NCBI GenBank assembly: GCA_015698045.1
Contig: BLAL01000191.1
Coordinates: forward strand, 616,001 to 680,000
Reading direction: 5' to 3'
DNA from: Rhizophagus clarus
Lineage: Eukaryota > Glomeromycota > Glomeromycetes > Glomerales > Glomeraceae
Length of the DNA: 64,000 nt
Each line of letters opens with the position of its first letter. Position 1 is the stretch's first letter. This document shows, piece after piece, positions 48,768 to 61,479 of this stretch. The notes below the pieces were generated by a model that was not told the DNA's origin, did no database searches, and was given only the letters and a program-made list of their open reading frames with translations. The position numbers and the translations under genes are program-made.

Positions 48768-49981
48768 AACCCGACTGACTATTATATTTTGAACCCAAAA
48801 AACCCTTAATTAGAAAGGGGTTTTTTTTTTAATCCCCGATCCTCATGCTTGTTTGTGGAATCTGGTATACGTAATGAGTCTATAACCATCACCGTATTTT
48901 TGGGCAGGTTACTCCAAACAAAAAGGATTTCCCCTTATTTGTTCATATTTCGTATCTATTTTTTTAAGGTTTCATTAAAAAAAATGTGGGCTATGATTTG
49001 TACTACTTTTTGGCATTAAAAAAAAAAAGGGAATTTTTCTTTTCTCGGTGAACTTACTTTTCCCGTACCAAATAAGGGGTTGATAACAGTGGGAATATTT
49101 AAATTTTAGTCCTTTTTATAATCCCATTTTAGTTACTTTAATGTTTATTATAATATATTATTTATTATTATTATTTATTTATTATAAATATATACGGTAT
49201 GATGTGATTATTTCCAATTTAAAGTGTGATTGATTCATTATTACTATTTATATGTTTATATAATATTTATTTCTTACTACTGTATAAAAATTTTTTATTA
49301 TTAGTACCATCCAAAAAAAAATATTTCTATATATTCCTTTTGTACTCTTTTCTCTTGTGCTTTTTTCTTCTTTTATTGTTTTGAATATTACATATTAATT
49401 ATTTTTCGGATTAGCTCCCTATTCCCCGGTTTGTTCATATTTAAATTATTATTATTTTACCTTTAATTCAACCTTAATGTACTTTAATTTTAATATAAAA
49501 AAATTAACCTAATCCGAAAAAAAAATTTCTGTATATATAGGAGTCTTATTTTAACTCCCGTTACCACTATTTGTTCCAAAACCAAAAAAAAAAAAAAAAA
49601 AAAATAATCAGAGAAGATTTTAATTTATTTTTATTATTTTCACTTCTCCACGACCAAGGTTCGAATCTTTTTTCTTTTTTTTTTTCTTTTTTTTTTCTCC
49701 TTTACACTTTTCCAGTGTAAAGATTTTTTTTTTAATAATTATGATATAATTATATCGCTCAATAATTTTTATTAATTCCTATCCTATGTGCTTATGAATA
49801 TAGTTATTTCCTATATTATAAACTAAAAAACAAAAAAAAAAACCTACTACTTTGGAGTTGGAAAAAAAATTTTTTTTTTTGCGCGCCGTTTATTTTTTTT
49901 TTTTTTTCTTTGAAACTTTTTCCCCATTTTGTTCTTTCTTTCTCTTTTTATTAAAAAGAAAATAGCTTTTTTCTTAATAAA

Positions 49982-50660
49982 ATGGACGATATTGTATCTT
50001 ATCAATTCGCGCAAGTGAGACAACGTAGAGATGAACGTCAAGAGATGTAAGCATACTTTATATCGTTACTTGAAGTGGAATTACCACAAATATACTCAAG
50101 TGATAAAAAGAACTTGAATTTTATTATAGTCACAATAATCAATTCTTTTCATTTTTGTTCTCGAATTTTTTTTTTAAAAAAAAACCCCTACCTTTTCTAA
50201 TCCATTATTTTTGTTGATGTTTTTAGACAATATGAACTTATTCTGAGGCAACAACCAAAACAATCAAGGATGTGTGGTATAGGTGAAAAAGGTAAGCTAT
50301 CATGGTAAGCTATCATTACCAAATTTGGATTTAAAAACTTCGTGGTGATAGTAAAGATTAAGTTATGCAGTAACGCATGTAGTTTGGGTCGATCTCCATA
50401 AGAAATTATTTGATCTACTTATAACTTTTTATGGGAATTTGACATTAATTATTGAAATATCACAAAACGCGCTTTCATTTCAAATCCAGCAATGATTCCT
50501 CCAAATTTTTTAAATTGTATTAGTATATATCTGATTCAAAATTAGGTCTTCATTTAGTTTCTAAATAGTTTTAATATACTTGGGATATTGTATGGGAATT
50601 TTACCATAAAATCATCTGTTCTATGATATTTTGTAGTTATTAATTATGAAAACTTAATTC

Positions 50661-50699
<39 letters not shown>

Positions 50700-53439
50700 C
50701 AGCTGATAGACGTCCGATCGATCCACCACCAATAATACAGCTAAAAGTCTATGATGCAAGTTTACCACAATCTGAAAAAAGGTGATCACATGACTGGCTA
50801 TCTCGTGATATTTTTTTACTGCGTCAGAAGAAATCTAAAGTTAAATTTAAGATATATTGCTTTTAGTTCTTTTCTCCAAAATCCATATTTCTTCATGTAC
50901 GCGTCCCTGGTGGCACCTGATACAGATGAAGAATTACATTTATTAAGAGATGGAAAAACACGTTCTACAACAGGTTCCGTCGTTTCTTCATTATATCATC
51001 TCAAAGATATTGACAATTCAGATGCGGGATTTTTCGTGTTTCCGGATCTCTCTGTGCGTATGGAAGGAACTTATCGTCTTAAACTTAGTCTCTTCGAGAT
51101 AATCGGGTATCGATCAAATCTTTAAAGATTACTTTATTCTATCGATTTATATATTTAATAACTTTAATAATAATTATCTATTATAGAAGAGAAGTTTATC
51201 ATTGCAAGTCAATCTTTTCGGATATCTTTATAGTGTATTCGGCAAAAAGATTTCCCGGCATGGAAGGTTTGTCTCAAATGTTTTGGCATCTTTTTTTTTT
51301 TGAGCGTATTAAAAAGTTAAATTTCTTAATAATAATAATAAATTTTACAGAATCCACATTTTTATCAAGATCCTTTGCTGATCAAGGTTTAAAAATCCGA
51401 ATAAGGAAAGAAATCAGAATACGAAGGTTATTTGTGGGTTTATATGTGGCGATTCTCATTCTGAGAAATATATATATATATATATATATATAATGAAATA
51501 AAAAAAAAGGAAAAAATAAAGAGAAAAAAGAAAAAAATAAAGAGAAAAAAAAAAAAAAAAAAAATTTTTTTTTTTTAACTAATAATTATATTTTTTATAT
51601 ATTATTGTTTATATTAACATTTTACTTTTTTTTTTTTTTTTTTTTTGTTACCTTTTTTTAAAAATTTTGTACCACCTATGTAGACGGCTAGCAAAACGTG
51701 ATAGAAAAGAATTAGAATTGATCGATCAATCAGTGGGTAATAGATCAAAACGTCCACGTAGTGATGGTAAACGGGATGATAATGAAAGTGGCGATTCGTC
51801 CGACGTAGATATGCACGAGCGTGCACCACCTGTCGATGATTCACGTTCAAAATTAAGTACTGAACCAGCACCATCAGGATCTTATGATAAACGAAAAGAA
51901 CATGAAAGTAGAAGCTCTTCATCACCACGTCGAGTTCCATACGATCATATTCCACCTCATATGGCACATTATGATCCTAATGCGCCAATATATGGACCAG
52001 CAGGATATCCACCACATCGACCTCATCCATGGCATGACCGTCCAGATTATTTAGCGGACCCTCATTACCCACCATATTATGATCCATATGATAGAAGATA
52101 TGGTTATCACCCATATTATTATCCCCCTCCTCCTCATCCATTACCTGATAGCGCTGATCACCATCGTTATCCATATCCTCCTCCTCCAGCTTATGGTCGA
52201 CCACCAATATACCCAGGACAACCTACACCAGGATATTATGATACACCTCCAAGAGTTCCACATCCTGCAAATGAATCTCCTGGTGCTGTTAGACCACCGC
52301 CATATGGATATGATCCATCAAGTCCTTATCCACCTCAACGAGGTGGACCTTGGCCTCATTATGGTGAACGTTCACAATCAAGGGACCCTGGTTTAGAATC
52401 ATCACCATCTCCTTATCGTGGAAGCGGTCATGTAACGCCACCTCCCCCACCTCGTGGGCATCCAATGTATTATCCTCCTCCACATGATTATTATGCTCCT
52501 TATGGACATCCCATAGGACATCCACCACCAAAACAAGATTATTCTACACCAGTTGATCCTTCATTAACTGGTGATCCACAGAATAAAATACCGATTCAAG
52601 ATTTGTTATCAACTGAACAACAACAATCATCTCAATCATCTCAATCGAATCAATCGAATACTGAACAGAGTTCTGTTACTCCATCAAGAATGTACGGTGG
52701 TCCTCCTTCTGCATTTGCACATATTTATCATCATCCGGCTCGTCCACACGATTATATGAGACATGATATATATGGTAGACCTCCATATGATATGGGATAT
52801 CCACCACCACATGAAATATCTCCATATCAAAATTCTGGTTCTAGTAGTAGCCCTATCAATAAGTCGCAATCATCCTCACAACCACCACCACCTGATACTG
52901 GACGTCCGGCAACTTCAGCTTCTTCAACATCAGAATCAGTAAGACAAGAAAACCGTAACGTCGAATACAATGCATATGATCCCGCGCGTCGTTCAGCCTA
53001 TTCTGAATCTACTGGTAATTCAAACGCTTCTTCAGCACCAGCATCTCAAGCATCGTCATATTCAGGTATGCCAATTATCCCAACGGCATCTCGAACTCTG
53101 CCTCCTCCTTCATACATGGCGAGTTCTAGTGGTGGTAACTCAATTCCTCCATATCATCCAGCCACGTCCACTTCAAGTTCACAGCAATTAAAATCACCAC
53201 CACGAACACAAACATCTCAATCATCTTTTGATCATTCACAATCATATTCACAAAATCGAGGATCTTATGGTTCAGATCACGGTAACGGAGGTAACAGTAG
53301 TAAGAACAATGGTGTAAGTTCAAACGTGGGTAGTAGTAATAATGAAAAGATAACTTCGCCACGATATCCGCCAAGACGACAAGGTGACGTGGAAGGTGAG
53401 AGGAAAAATGAAAGTGTTGGTGGTGGTGATAAATATTGA
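49982..53439 (+). CDS. Velvet-domain transcriptional regulator with long Pro/Tyr/His-rich tail
   Basis: Velvet proteins are fungal NF-kB-like regulators that link development and secondary metabolism. Exons 49982-50046, 50227-50291, 50703-50781, 50867-51106, 51187-51266, 51351-51426 and 51684-53439, 786 aa. The velvet domain covers about residues 23-205: YELILRQQPKQSRMCGIGEK, ADRRPIDPPPIIQLKVYDAS, NPYFFMYASLVAP, SSLYHLKDIDNSDAGFFVFP, LSVRMEGTYRLKLSLFEIIG, and the end SRSFADQGLKIRIRKEIRIR. The order resembles VelB/VosA-type proteins, but I cannot assign it to one class. A basic segment (RRLAKRDRKELE, then SKRPRSDGKR) may be a nuclear signal. The last exon codes for about 580 residues of Pro, Tyr, His, Ser and Gln low complexity (YYYPPPPHPLPDSADHHRYP), which should be disordered. 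Confidence 0.92.
50661..50699. repeat. T20-A19 palindromic tract ending at a 3' splice site
   Basis: Twenty T followed by nineteen A in the second velvet intron, and the A-run directly precedes the CAG acceptor at 50700-50702. The expected pyrimidine tract is thus separated from the AG by a long A-run. Confidence 0.85.
51465..51492. repeat. (TA)n microsatellite in a velvet intron
   Basis: About 14 TA units in the last velvet intron (51427-51683). They are followed by A-rich GAGAAAAA units and T/A homopolymers, making this intron unusually long (257 nt). Confidence 0.88.
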
Positions 53440-54261
53440 TCCCGGTATTAAGTACACGTGAAAAGAAGATGTTCGGTATTCATAAAGTATGCTCTTAATT
53501 ACCGGGAGTGAAAAATTTTTTTTTTCGTATTGGTTTTTTTTTCCTTTTTTTTTTATTTTTTTTTTTTTTTTGAGAACACTTAATTTTCTCTTACTATGTT
53601 GTAAACAAGGATATTTAAAGATGTTGGCTTATTTGTAGATTTCGGATACCATAAAAAACATAATGAACTTCATCCGCAGAGCAACTTTTACGCAACAATT
53701 TCCTCTCAATGAAATCCGGGTTTTACCTTGAGTTCTTGATTCTTGATCGTGGAATGAAAACGCTTAGAAAGATTATTCTTTCGTACAGTCATTTATTATG
53801 TAGAAAATTTAAATTTCAAAGACGCATACAAACAACAAATATATATACAGTTTTTTGTGTCATCCTGTACATTCTTTTATTTCTTTTCTTTGCATGGTTT
53901 ATATGTACAAAAATTATACTTGGGCAGTGATTTTTCGGAAAAATACTATTTTCCTAATTAAATAATTCATTTGGGAAATGGGAAAAATAAAAAAATCTTT
54001 TTTAAATTACTCACTTTTTTTTTAATAATAGGGGGTTTTTATTTATTTTATTCTTCATTCCTTTTTTTTTTTTATAACTTCTTGTATAAATTCTTTTTTT
54101 TCTTTTCTTTTAAAAAAATTTTTCTTCTTTTCATTTTAGTGGTCAGTCTTAAAAAAAAATTAAAGGATAAAAATAAATAAATATAAATAAGTAAATAAAA
54201 AAAACAAATTTACAATTTAATTTCCTGTGCATAAGTTAAACTAAAAATTATCTTTTTTTGT
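53440..54261. other. Convergent gap, velvet/NDUFA8
   Basis: 3' sequences of two converging genes. Open frames at 53709-53930 and 53971-54180 are hydrophobic because of T-rich DNA and have no start context, splice partners or family features. Confidence 0.5.
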
Positions 54262-54888
54262 TTATTTAAAAATAGGTTTTTCTTTTAAATGAATTGGAGG
54301 TTTTCCTTGAGGAGTTCCAGGAATAACTTTTTCCAAATTCTGTAATATAAAGATTTTTTAAAAAAAATTTTACAATATTTATAAGAAAAAATAAATAGAT
54401 AATTTACCAACGAGTTAAAAACACAAGTATTAAATGTTCTTTCTTGTGGTCTACAATGATAATATTCTTGATTATTTCTATCTAAACATTGCCAATGAGC
54501 ATCAAATTCTTTACCACAGTTTTCACGTAATTTACGAAGCCTAAATGAAAATATGTATAAACAAATAATGTATATTTATACGTAGAGATAGTACATCAAG
54601 GTTTTTTTTTTTTTTGAAAAAATCTTAATTATCTACTCACAATTCAATAGTACATCTTGTAACTTTTCTACCTTCTTTTAAACAATGTTTTGGATCATTA
54701 TTTTCATTTTTACAAAGCATATAATCATCATTAAAATCCTTACAATAAGCACCAATAAAAAAAGCAGCAGATTTTAAAGGGGCCGAAGTTGCCCCAACTT
54801 CATCTACTTTTGGTATATCATCAGGTAAGGGTGTCTCATCTTTAAAAGGTACATTTGAAAGAAAAGGATGTCGATTCGTTGCAGCCAT
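54262..54888 (-). CDS. NADH:ubiquinone oxidoreductase subunit NDUFA8-like (four Cx9C)
   Basis: Accessory complex I subunit of the intermembrane-space side, imported by the Mia40 pathway. Exons 54641-54888, 54408-54540 and 54262-54339, 152 aa. It has four Cx9C motifs forming two CHCH-type hairpins: CKDFNDDYMLC, CLKEGRKVTRC, CGKEFDAHWQC and CRPQERTFNTC. The N-terminus TPLPDDIPKVDEVGATSAPL, then KSAAFFIGAYC, matches the family (animal NDUFA8, Neurospora 20.8 kDa subunit). The C-terminus KVIPGTPQGKPPIHLKEKPI is also typical. It lies 145 bp downstream of the stop of the next gene on the same strand, so its promoter must be very short. Confidence 0.92.
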
Positions 54889-55033
54889 TATATTAATTAT
54901 ATATATATATATATATTTTTTTTTTTTAAAAAAAAAAAACGCAAAGAGAAAGAATAAAATTATATAATACATATCGAAATATTTTTATACTAAATTTATT
55001 CTCGTGTAACTGATCTTCAAAAATTCTAGATAA

Positions 55034-55996
55034 TCAATACAAACTTTGAAATTTTTTCCTTTTATTTTCAAATAAATTTATAATGTTATTATAAGATTTC
55101 CTATCAAATGAATCCCATCTCTTCAAATTATTAAAAGAAATAACTTCTAATTCAACACTATCAATAATGTCAGAAGTTTCTTTATTAAATGAAATTTCGT
55201 TGTCAATCATTTCGTTTAACAAATTTTCAATACCTTTTAGATCTTTCCAAAATTCCCATCTAATTAATATGATTTGATTATATACTTCAGTAGTACAACC
55301 CAATTGATAAGATAATAAACCTCTTCTTTTCGTTTGTTCAAATATTGATAAAGCTAGATAAGGATCTTTAAATTTTTTACAAACCAAAATTGATTGTTTT
55401 AATAATTTTGCATACTTAAAAGGAAATGGTCTATTAAAATCATCAAGTAATAATTTTGAATCAGAAGAAAATTTTTTATCACTACCAATTCCAAAAATAT
55501 TTTTTGAAATAAAATCTAGCAATTGTTTTTTTGTTTCACATTTTAATAATAATTCATCACTTATTTTAATTGATGATTTTGTTTCATTAGATAAATTTGA
55601 TGATGATGATTTTGTATTCATGATATTTGAATCATTTGGTATTGAATTTTCATAATGTTCTTTTACCCATTTATTTTCTTTTTCTTTTTCTTTTTCTTTT
55701 TCTTGTTTTAATTTTTGTTCTCCACTTCTTTTCATTAAATCTATTAAATGTTTTTCAATAGTTAATAATTTTTGTCGTGATTTTGATTTTTCTTTTAATT
55801 TCGAATCTTTTAATTGATCATGAATTTGATTATCAAGAAGTGTACGAAAAATTCTACGAAAAGCATCCTTATCTTTTTCATCAGAAATAAATTGGTTTTG
55901 AATCTTTTGGTTGAAATCACTTCTTAATGATTGTTGTTTTATAGATGAAATTGATGTAAATAGTTCTTGTTTTTTATTATTTTCTTTATTATTATC

Positions 55997-56028
<32 letters not shown>

Positions 56029-56448
56029 TATTCTCATCATTATTATCATCCTTATCATCTTCAATTACGACTTCAAATAAAAATTTCCAATCATCAGATG
56101 ATGAAGTTTCATCATTATCCGGTTCAGAATATTCTTGTTGATTCATTAAATTATCATCATCAATTGTTAATGTATTCTCTGTTTCTAATTGATGACTTTC
56201 TTCTATTTGTATATTATCAGGTAAAACTCGAGCTGAAGAACTAGTAGTAATATATCTTTGATTTTTATTCAATTTTGTTACACGAAATATAACTCTCAAT
56301 ATATCTCCTATATTATTTCCTACAAAAAAAAAAGGAGAGAGAACTTTCAAATAAAAAAAATATATATATATATATATATTGTATAATATACATAACGTTT
56401 AAAAATGATTATACCTGAATTACATTTTCTAATTAATTGTTGAAGCAT
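55034..56448 (-). CDS. Mtf2/PPR-like mitochondrial RNA-metabolism protein
   Basis: Exons 56415-56448 and 55034-56319, 439 aa. The joined N-terminus MLQQLIRKCNSGNNIGDILR, then VIFRVTKLNKNQRYITTSSS, is basic with Ser/Thr and no acidic residue before about residue 16, as in mitochondrial presequences. The middle (about 50-270) is acidic, Asn-rich (a run of nine Asn) and Lys/Glu-rich (KQEKEKEKEKENKW), probably disordered. The C-terminal part (about 300-430) is helical with PPR-like pairs: FPFKYAKLLKQSILVCKKFK, DPYLALSIFEQTKRRGLL, TTEVYNQIILIRWEFWKDLK and GIENLLNEMIDNEISFNKET. This resembles the fungal Mtf2/Nam1-type domain used in mitochondrial transcript processing or translation. The family call is moderate; a generic PPR protein is the alternative. 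Confidence 0.68.
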
Positions 56449-56951
56449 AATTTAATTTATCTCTGTAATATATAAAAAGAAATTGAGAAATTGAGAAAGT
56501 TGTGTGATCAAAAAATTAGTGATCAAAAAAAATTTTTTTTTTATGGATAATCAAATAAATTATGTTAATCCATATATATATTACTTTACTTCATCACGTT
56601 ATTATCATCATTGTAAGTAAAAAATAATTTTTTTTTTTTTATTTGTTGATTGATTATTTAATTTCATCCCAAATATTACAGGATATATAACAAGTTATAC
56701 ATACAATATTTGACAATAATGATAATAATGATAATAATAATAATAATTGTTTACTGTACTAATGAAATATTTTGTTATTACGTAGGAAATACCCACCTCT
56801 AAATAACTAATATAAATACAATTAAGAGATTCCCCAATAATATATTATTGTTCCCATTAAATTATATATAAGTTTTTTTTTTTTTTTTATTATTTTATTT
56901 TATTTTTTTTTTTTTAAAAAAAAAAAAATAAAATAAAAATAAAAAAAAATA

Positions 56952-57001
<50 letters not shown>

Positions 57002-57248
57002 AATTCTTAATATACATGATAAGATAAAATATATAATAATAAAGACCAACTACGCTCTATTAACTAAATTTTTTTTTTTTTTAATACAAAAAGGTATAAA
57101 AAATATGATGCTTATAAATGATAGGAACGTAAAAGTTCACAATAAAAATATATAAAAATTAATTTAAATAAATAATTAATTATAAGGAAAAAAAGATTTA
57201 CAATCCAAAAAGAAAAGAATTATTTATAATATGTTTATCATGAACCAG
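56449..57248. other. Intergenic stretch between Mtf2-like and ArfGAP genes
   Basis: About 800 bp, extremely low complexity, with long T- and A-runs from about 56875 to 56996. A 23-codon ORF at 56543 (MDNQINYVNPYIYYF) runs into a GTAAGT. Splicing it to the AG at about 56681 gives an immediate stop, so it is not called. Confidence 0.5.
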
Positions 57249-60200
57249 TCATGAGATAACATTTTTAACTGTTATTGATAAAGATCGACCTAAGTTGGTT
57301 GAAGGTTTCTTTTCCACAACAGCACCGCCTACTAAACCACCTGTACTTGTTGTAGTTACAGAAGACGAAGCTCCAATATTGGGTGAAGTTCCTCTTGCAA
57401 GGACTTTCGGTGTTAGATATCTTATAGCTGCACTATTTCCGCTAGCTTGAACTACATCAAATACAGTCTTTCCTGATTTTTTCATATCACTAACAATTTC
57501 AGCCGCCCAAGCTCCAACACTTTTTGGTGAACTTCGAATTGTAGGCGTTGATGTTACGCCAAGCATATCTTCTAAATTGTCAAATAAAATATTTTCTACA
57601 TATGCTCCATTTTGTAATAATAATTCTGCCATTGGAAATAATGTCTTTCCTCCTTCACTGGTCTCCTTTGCAGGATCAATATGGAGTAATGCTAATAATA
57701 ATGGAGTTTTCAATCCGTGATCATCAGCTACTTCAAATCTGCGAGCTGCATTCACATCTGCCTTCAACGCAATAGCTTGCATCGCCAAAGGCAAATCATT
57801 AATTTTCACCGCTTCAAAAAGGATATCTGTAGCACTTCTATCGTCATCAACAAGTGAAAAATCAACAAAAGCCCTATCAACATATTTGGCGGTAATAAAT
57901 TTTTGTTTGATATCACGAGAGTCGGCACTATTTGGCTTTGTCATCCCTTTGTGCTTTTTAACTGGTGGTGCGGGTAAGGATGTCAACGAAGGAGTAGGTG
58001 ATGGTGATGGTGATGGTGACAACGACGAACCACGATTTGATGGTGAAATCATATTTATAAGATCTTCCCAATCAGAATCTGTTATAGGCGTGGTCACATC
58101 ATCGTTTTTTGATGGTACGGGAGGAGGTTCCTCAATTTTTGGAGGTGGTAATTGCAGCGCACCATTTTGCTGATCCGTTTGTCGCTGATCAAGAGTTGCT
58201 TCCCAAATTGCATTGGATCGAGCATTGCCAATAGATTTAATTAAATTAATAAGATCAGGCGTATATGAAATCGTATCTAAGGTAAGTGACCTTATTTTAG
58301 ATATATGTGTCCCTAAGCTACGATGAATTCCAGAACACTCTACAAGTATATAAAAAAAATATTATTCGTGTTAGAGCATTTAACGAATAGCGTTACTGTG
58401 TTATTGTTTAGAAAAATTATACATACCTATACATAATATAATCCCTAAATTAATAGAACACCATTCCGTCCTACGAGCTCCACAGTCCGCACAACTTAAA
58501 TTAGATACGTCTGCACCTTTAATGTTTTCAATTATTCTGGCAGGCTTTTCGTTTTCACAGACCTCTGATTTATTGTTTTTTGGCGCTTCTTCAGATACAG
58601 ATGATATTTGATTCTTTTTCATATCAACTTTTCTTTTATCTGACAAGCTAGGTAATGTACCTCTTCTCTGTATCGGTTTCTTTGTAAATAGCTGGCCAGC
58701 TCCAGTTTCATTTGAATCTTGTGTCATGACTTGATCCAAGTTACGACAACTACTTGTTCCATTAAGAAGACTTTCAATTGCATTAGAGATAACTGTCATC
58801 CAAGAAGACATATCTTCAGCTGAAGTTGCCTGATAAATACGTCTATATTGGGGTGTAACTACTTCAAAACAGAACCTTCTTTCGGTTCCTCTAGCTTCTC
58901 TTACCGTAGCGAAACGCAAATTTATCGGTTCATTATGCGTTGCAAACTGTTTTTTCCAATTACTATATTCACACAGTTGTCCACCTGCCAAGACACACCA
59001 GTATCTAATTTATTTAAATGAAGTTCGAGTTAAAAAAAAAAAAAATAAAATAAAAATAAAATAATTTTCTATTAAAAAAAAGATCTTTCTTACTTATGCC
59101 AACTTGTCTTCGAGATTGGGTCAACAGTTCCGTGCTGCGTTACTCGTGATGTAGCAAACAAAAATCCCTCCTTCTTTCTACCTGCATTTGATGCAGATTC
59201 TGAATCATGCTGCTCTAAGTCACGAATTCCTTTGAACTTATTTTGCGGTACATTTGGAGAACCAACCGGACTAGCAGCTGGGTTCTCCGCATTATCGCTA
59301 GTATTATCACTCGTATTGCTACTATTACCAACTGTCGAATCTATTTCACCAAAATTTTCACTTGTAAATGGATTTACCGTTGTAGTACGAGTTTCGAGTG
59401 TTCTCCGTCTTTCTTCTCTTTCTTTTCTCATTAAATGAATCTCTTTCGTCGCTTCATCAACATCTATAGCCAATTTATCCAATCCTGGTTTTAAGCTTTG
59501 GATACTAAGAGCGGTTTGTTGAAAGAATGCAAACTGTTTTTCAGCAAAATTCGTTAAGTGATAAAGAATTTCTTGGTCTTTTCGTCCTCCGTGTAAATCT
59601 TGCATATATGCATAATAATCAAATCTTTTCAACTCAAAATTTTTACGTTTGCTTTGATATTTAGTATCTGATTCTAATTTCTTCTTTTCTTTTGCAGAGT
59701 CAACCTTTAAAGACAAATACTTAGAAAGAAACTGATAATAATCACGGGATTCTTCCTCAAATTCTTTCTTTTTACTATCTGCAACTTTGATATCATTCTC
59801 GTATAGCTTACGAAGAGGGTCAATTAAAAGTCCGGACATTTGATTTGCAAGATTTATTCTAGAAGTTGCAATCTTTTTTGATGCTTCTTCAAGGTAACTA
59901 TCTAACACAGGTTGAAACGCTTGGGGATGCGCGGAAGCCGCAGCTTTTAAGGTAGTTAAAAAAACTTCTTCAGTTTTAAGACATTCCAGAAGCATATCGT
60001 GGGTAGCAGTTGCTGTCTTTAAAACACGTTTAATATGATGTTTTAATGAACCTGTTTTCTTTTCATATGCGGACAAAGTTGCACGAAACAGTGGACCATC
60101 CTCAGGTTCATGTTGATGCATTAAGTCATCTGAAGAACGACGACCTCCACTAGAAACAGATGGTGTTGTTCCTGACGTGTATGCTGGTACTGGAAGATAT

Positions 60201-61479
60201 ACATTATCAGGGCTTGAAGGTCGGACACTGCGAAAAGACCATGGTGTAGATTGAGGCGATGGCAATAGGGATGATGTTCCTGAAAAAAATGGTATACCAT
60301 CGGCCGATTCTGAACTCTTTGAAGCTCGATGATTGAGATTTCTCGGTATATCTATAAAAGAATTCGTTTAAATATAAATAAAAGAATATATTTTCTCCTT
60401 GAAACTGGTTTAAATGATCTACATACCTGCGACCCAAAATGTAAAAGACGCTAATAAAGTAAAATTATTGTCATCCGCATCATATTCGGCAAACTAAAGA
60501 GAATTATATATATTTAGCATGATCTATTTATTTTTCATTAAAACAGCTAAAAAAACTTACGCAACAATGGTTTCTCCAACCACGATGAATCTCGTCCATA
60601 TTATGTGGTGGTGACCACTCCCATGTCCACTCTTTCTCTAATTTTATTATCCCATCTGATTCATGATTTCCTATAAGTGTGACATTGGGATGTTTGTGGA
60701 GCTTAAAAGAGAAAAATATGAAATAAGTAAAAATTTAGACTTGAACTATCATAACTATTATCATAATAATATTAATTGATAAAGAAAATTCTATTTTTCA
60801 ATTCTTGAGATTAATGAATTAAATTTATAATAAATATAATTTTGTGCTTTATCGTTTTATATCAATAAACTATTTTATCGTCTTCAATTAAGTATATTAG
60901 CCAGTCATTAAAATATTTAAATTATTGATAAAGCTATAATTAAAACACCTCCAATTGATTCTGAAAACGTAACTTACATTAGGATCATCGTTGAACTCGA
61001 CTGTTAATATCCTTGCTAATTCTTTTTCGCTGGCAACATTAATGAATGTGAGTCCTCTAACATCAGCTTTATTTCCATCGGCCTCTCCAATACTGAATTT
61101 AAATTTTAATTTTAGTTTTTTATCTTTTGCCAGTTTAAGTAAAAATTTATTTGTATTTATTGATTGAACGTTAGGGTCTTGAATGAATTCTAAGAGATCT
61201 AAGGTGTTTGGGACGGCGGTAATACCATTTTGTGTAATAGGAAATGTTATGTATGGGTCATGGGCGGAATTTGATACTACGATTTCTGTAACATGAACTT
61301 TAGAAAGTCATTGACGCAAGGTAAGCAAAAACGTCATTTGTCTTATTTTAAATAGAAGCCAGTCATGTATCCATTTTATTTTAGTAATAAAGCAATAAGC
61401 GATTAAACCACTCACATCGGTTTGGATTCCCCACGTATAAAGTTGGATGTTCGTCCAAGGAAGAACTTAAATTACCCAT
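57249..61479 (-). CDS. BAR-PH-ArfGAP-ankyrin protein (ACAP-like Arf GTPase-activating protein) with novel N-terminal domain
   Basis: Arf GTPase-activating protein coupling membrane curvature and phosphoinositide binding to Arf inactivation in vesicle traffic. Exons on the minus strand (approximate to 1-2 nt in exon 3): 61416-61479, 60978-61297, 60562-60701, 60427-60493, 59094-60351, 58427-59004 and 57249-58339, about 1172 aa. The start MGNLSSSL is a good N-myristoylation signal. Residues about 20-200 form a beta-rich domain I do not recognise (SAHDPYITFPITQNGI, EWTWEWSPPHNMDEIHRGWR). BAR about 280-505 (DGPLFRATLSAYEKKTGSLK). PH about 590-700. ArfGAP zinc finger C-x2-C-x16-C-x2-C at about 785-812 with arginine finger in ECSGIHRSLGTHISKIRSL. 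Ankyrin-type repeats about 985-1090 (TPLLLALLH, AELLLQNGAYVE). It is divergent from RPT4. Confidence 0.87.

Larger units (their letters stand above)
45293..49981. other. 4.7 kb stretch without recognisable genes
   Basis: The longest stretch without genes in the window, bounded by MGM101 (transcribed away) and the velvet gene (transcribed away). No open frame over about 70 codons has family features. It holds a G10 run at about 46219-46228, (AAT)n at about 47007-47050, an ATT/AAT/ATAATA-rich zone at 47704-47790, T/A homopolymers at 47830-47892, a hairpin at 48721-48767, and broken-up AT-rich sequence to 49850. It may be regulatory DNA of the velvet gene, a long 5' leader, a noncoding RNA or decayed repeats; nothing here decides which. 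Confidence 0.55.

Noticed and set aside
49655..49672. tRNA-like T-loop GGTTCGAATC
   Set aside because: Upstream sequence has no acceptor, D-arm or anticodon stem and no A box; isolated match.
53709..53930. 73-codon ORF with a hydrophobic C-terminus after the velvet gene
   Set aside because: It lies in the likely 3' region, is T-rich and has no homology signal or supporting splice structure.
56543..56615. Short ORF MDNQINYVNPYIYYF divergent from the Mtf2-like gene
   Set aside because: Only 23 codons before a GTAAGT; splicing to the next AG gives a stop at once. Could be a leader ORF but is unsupported.
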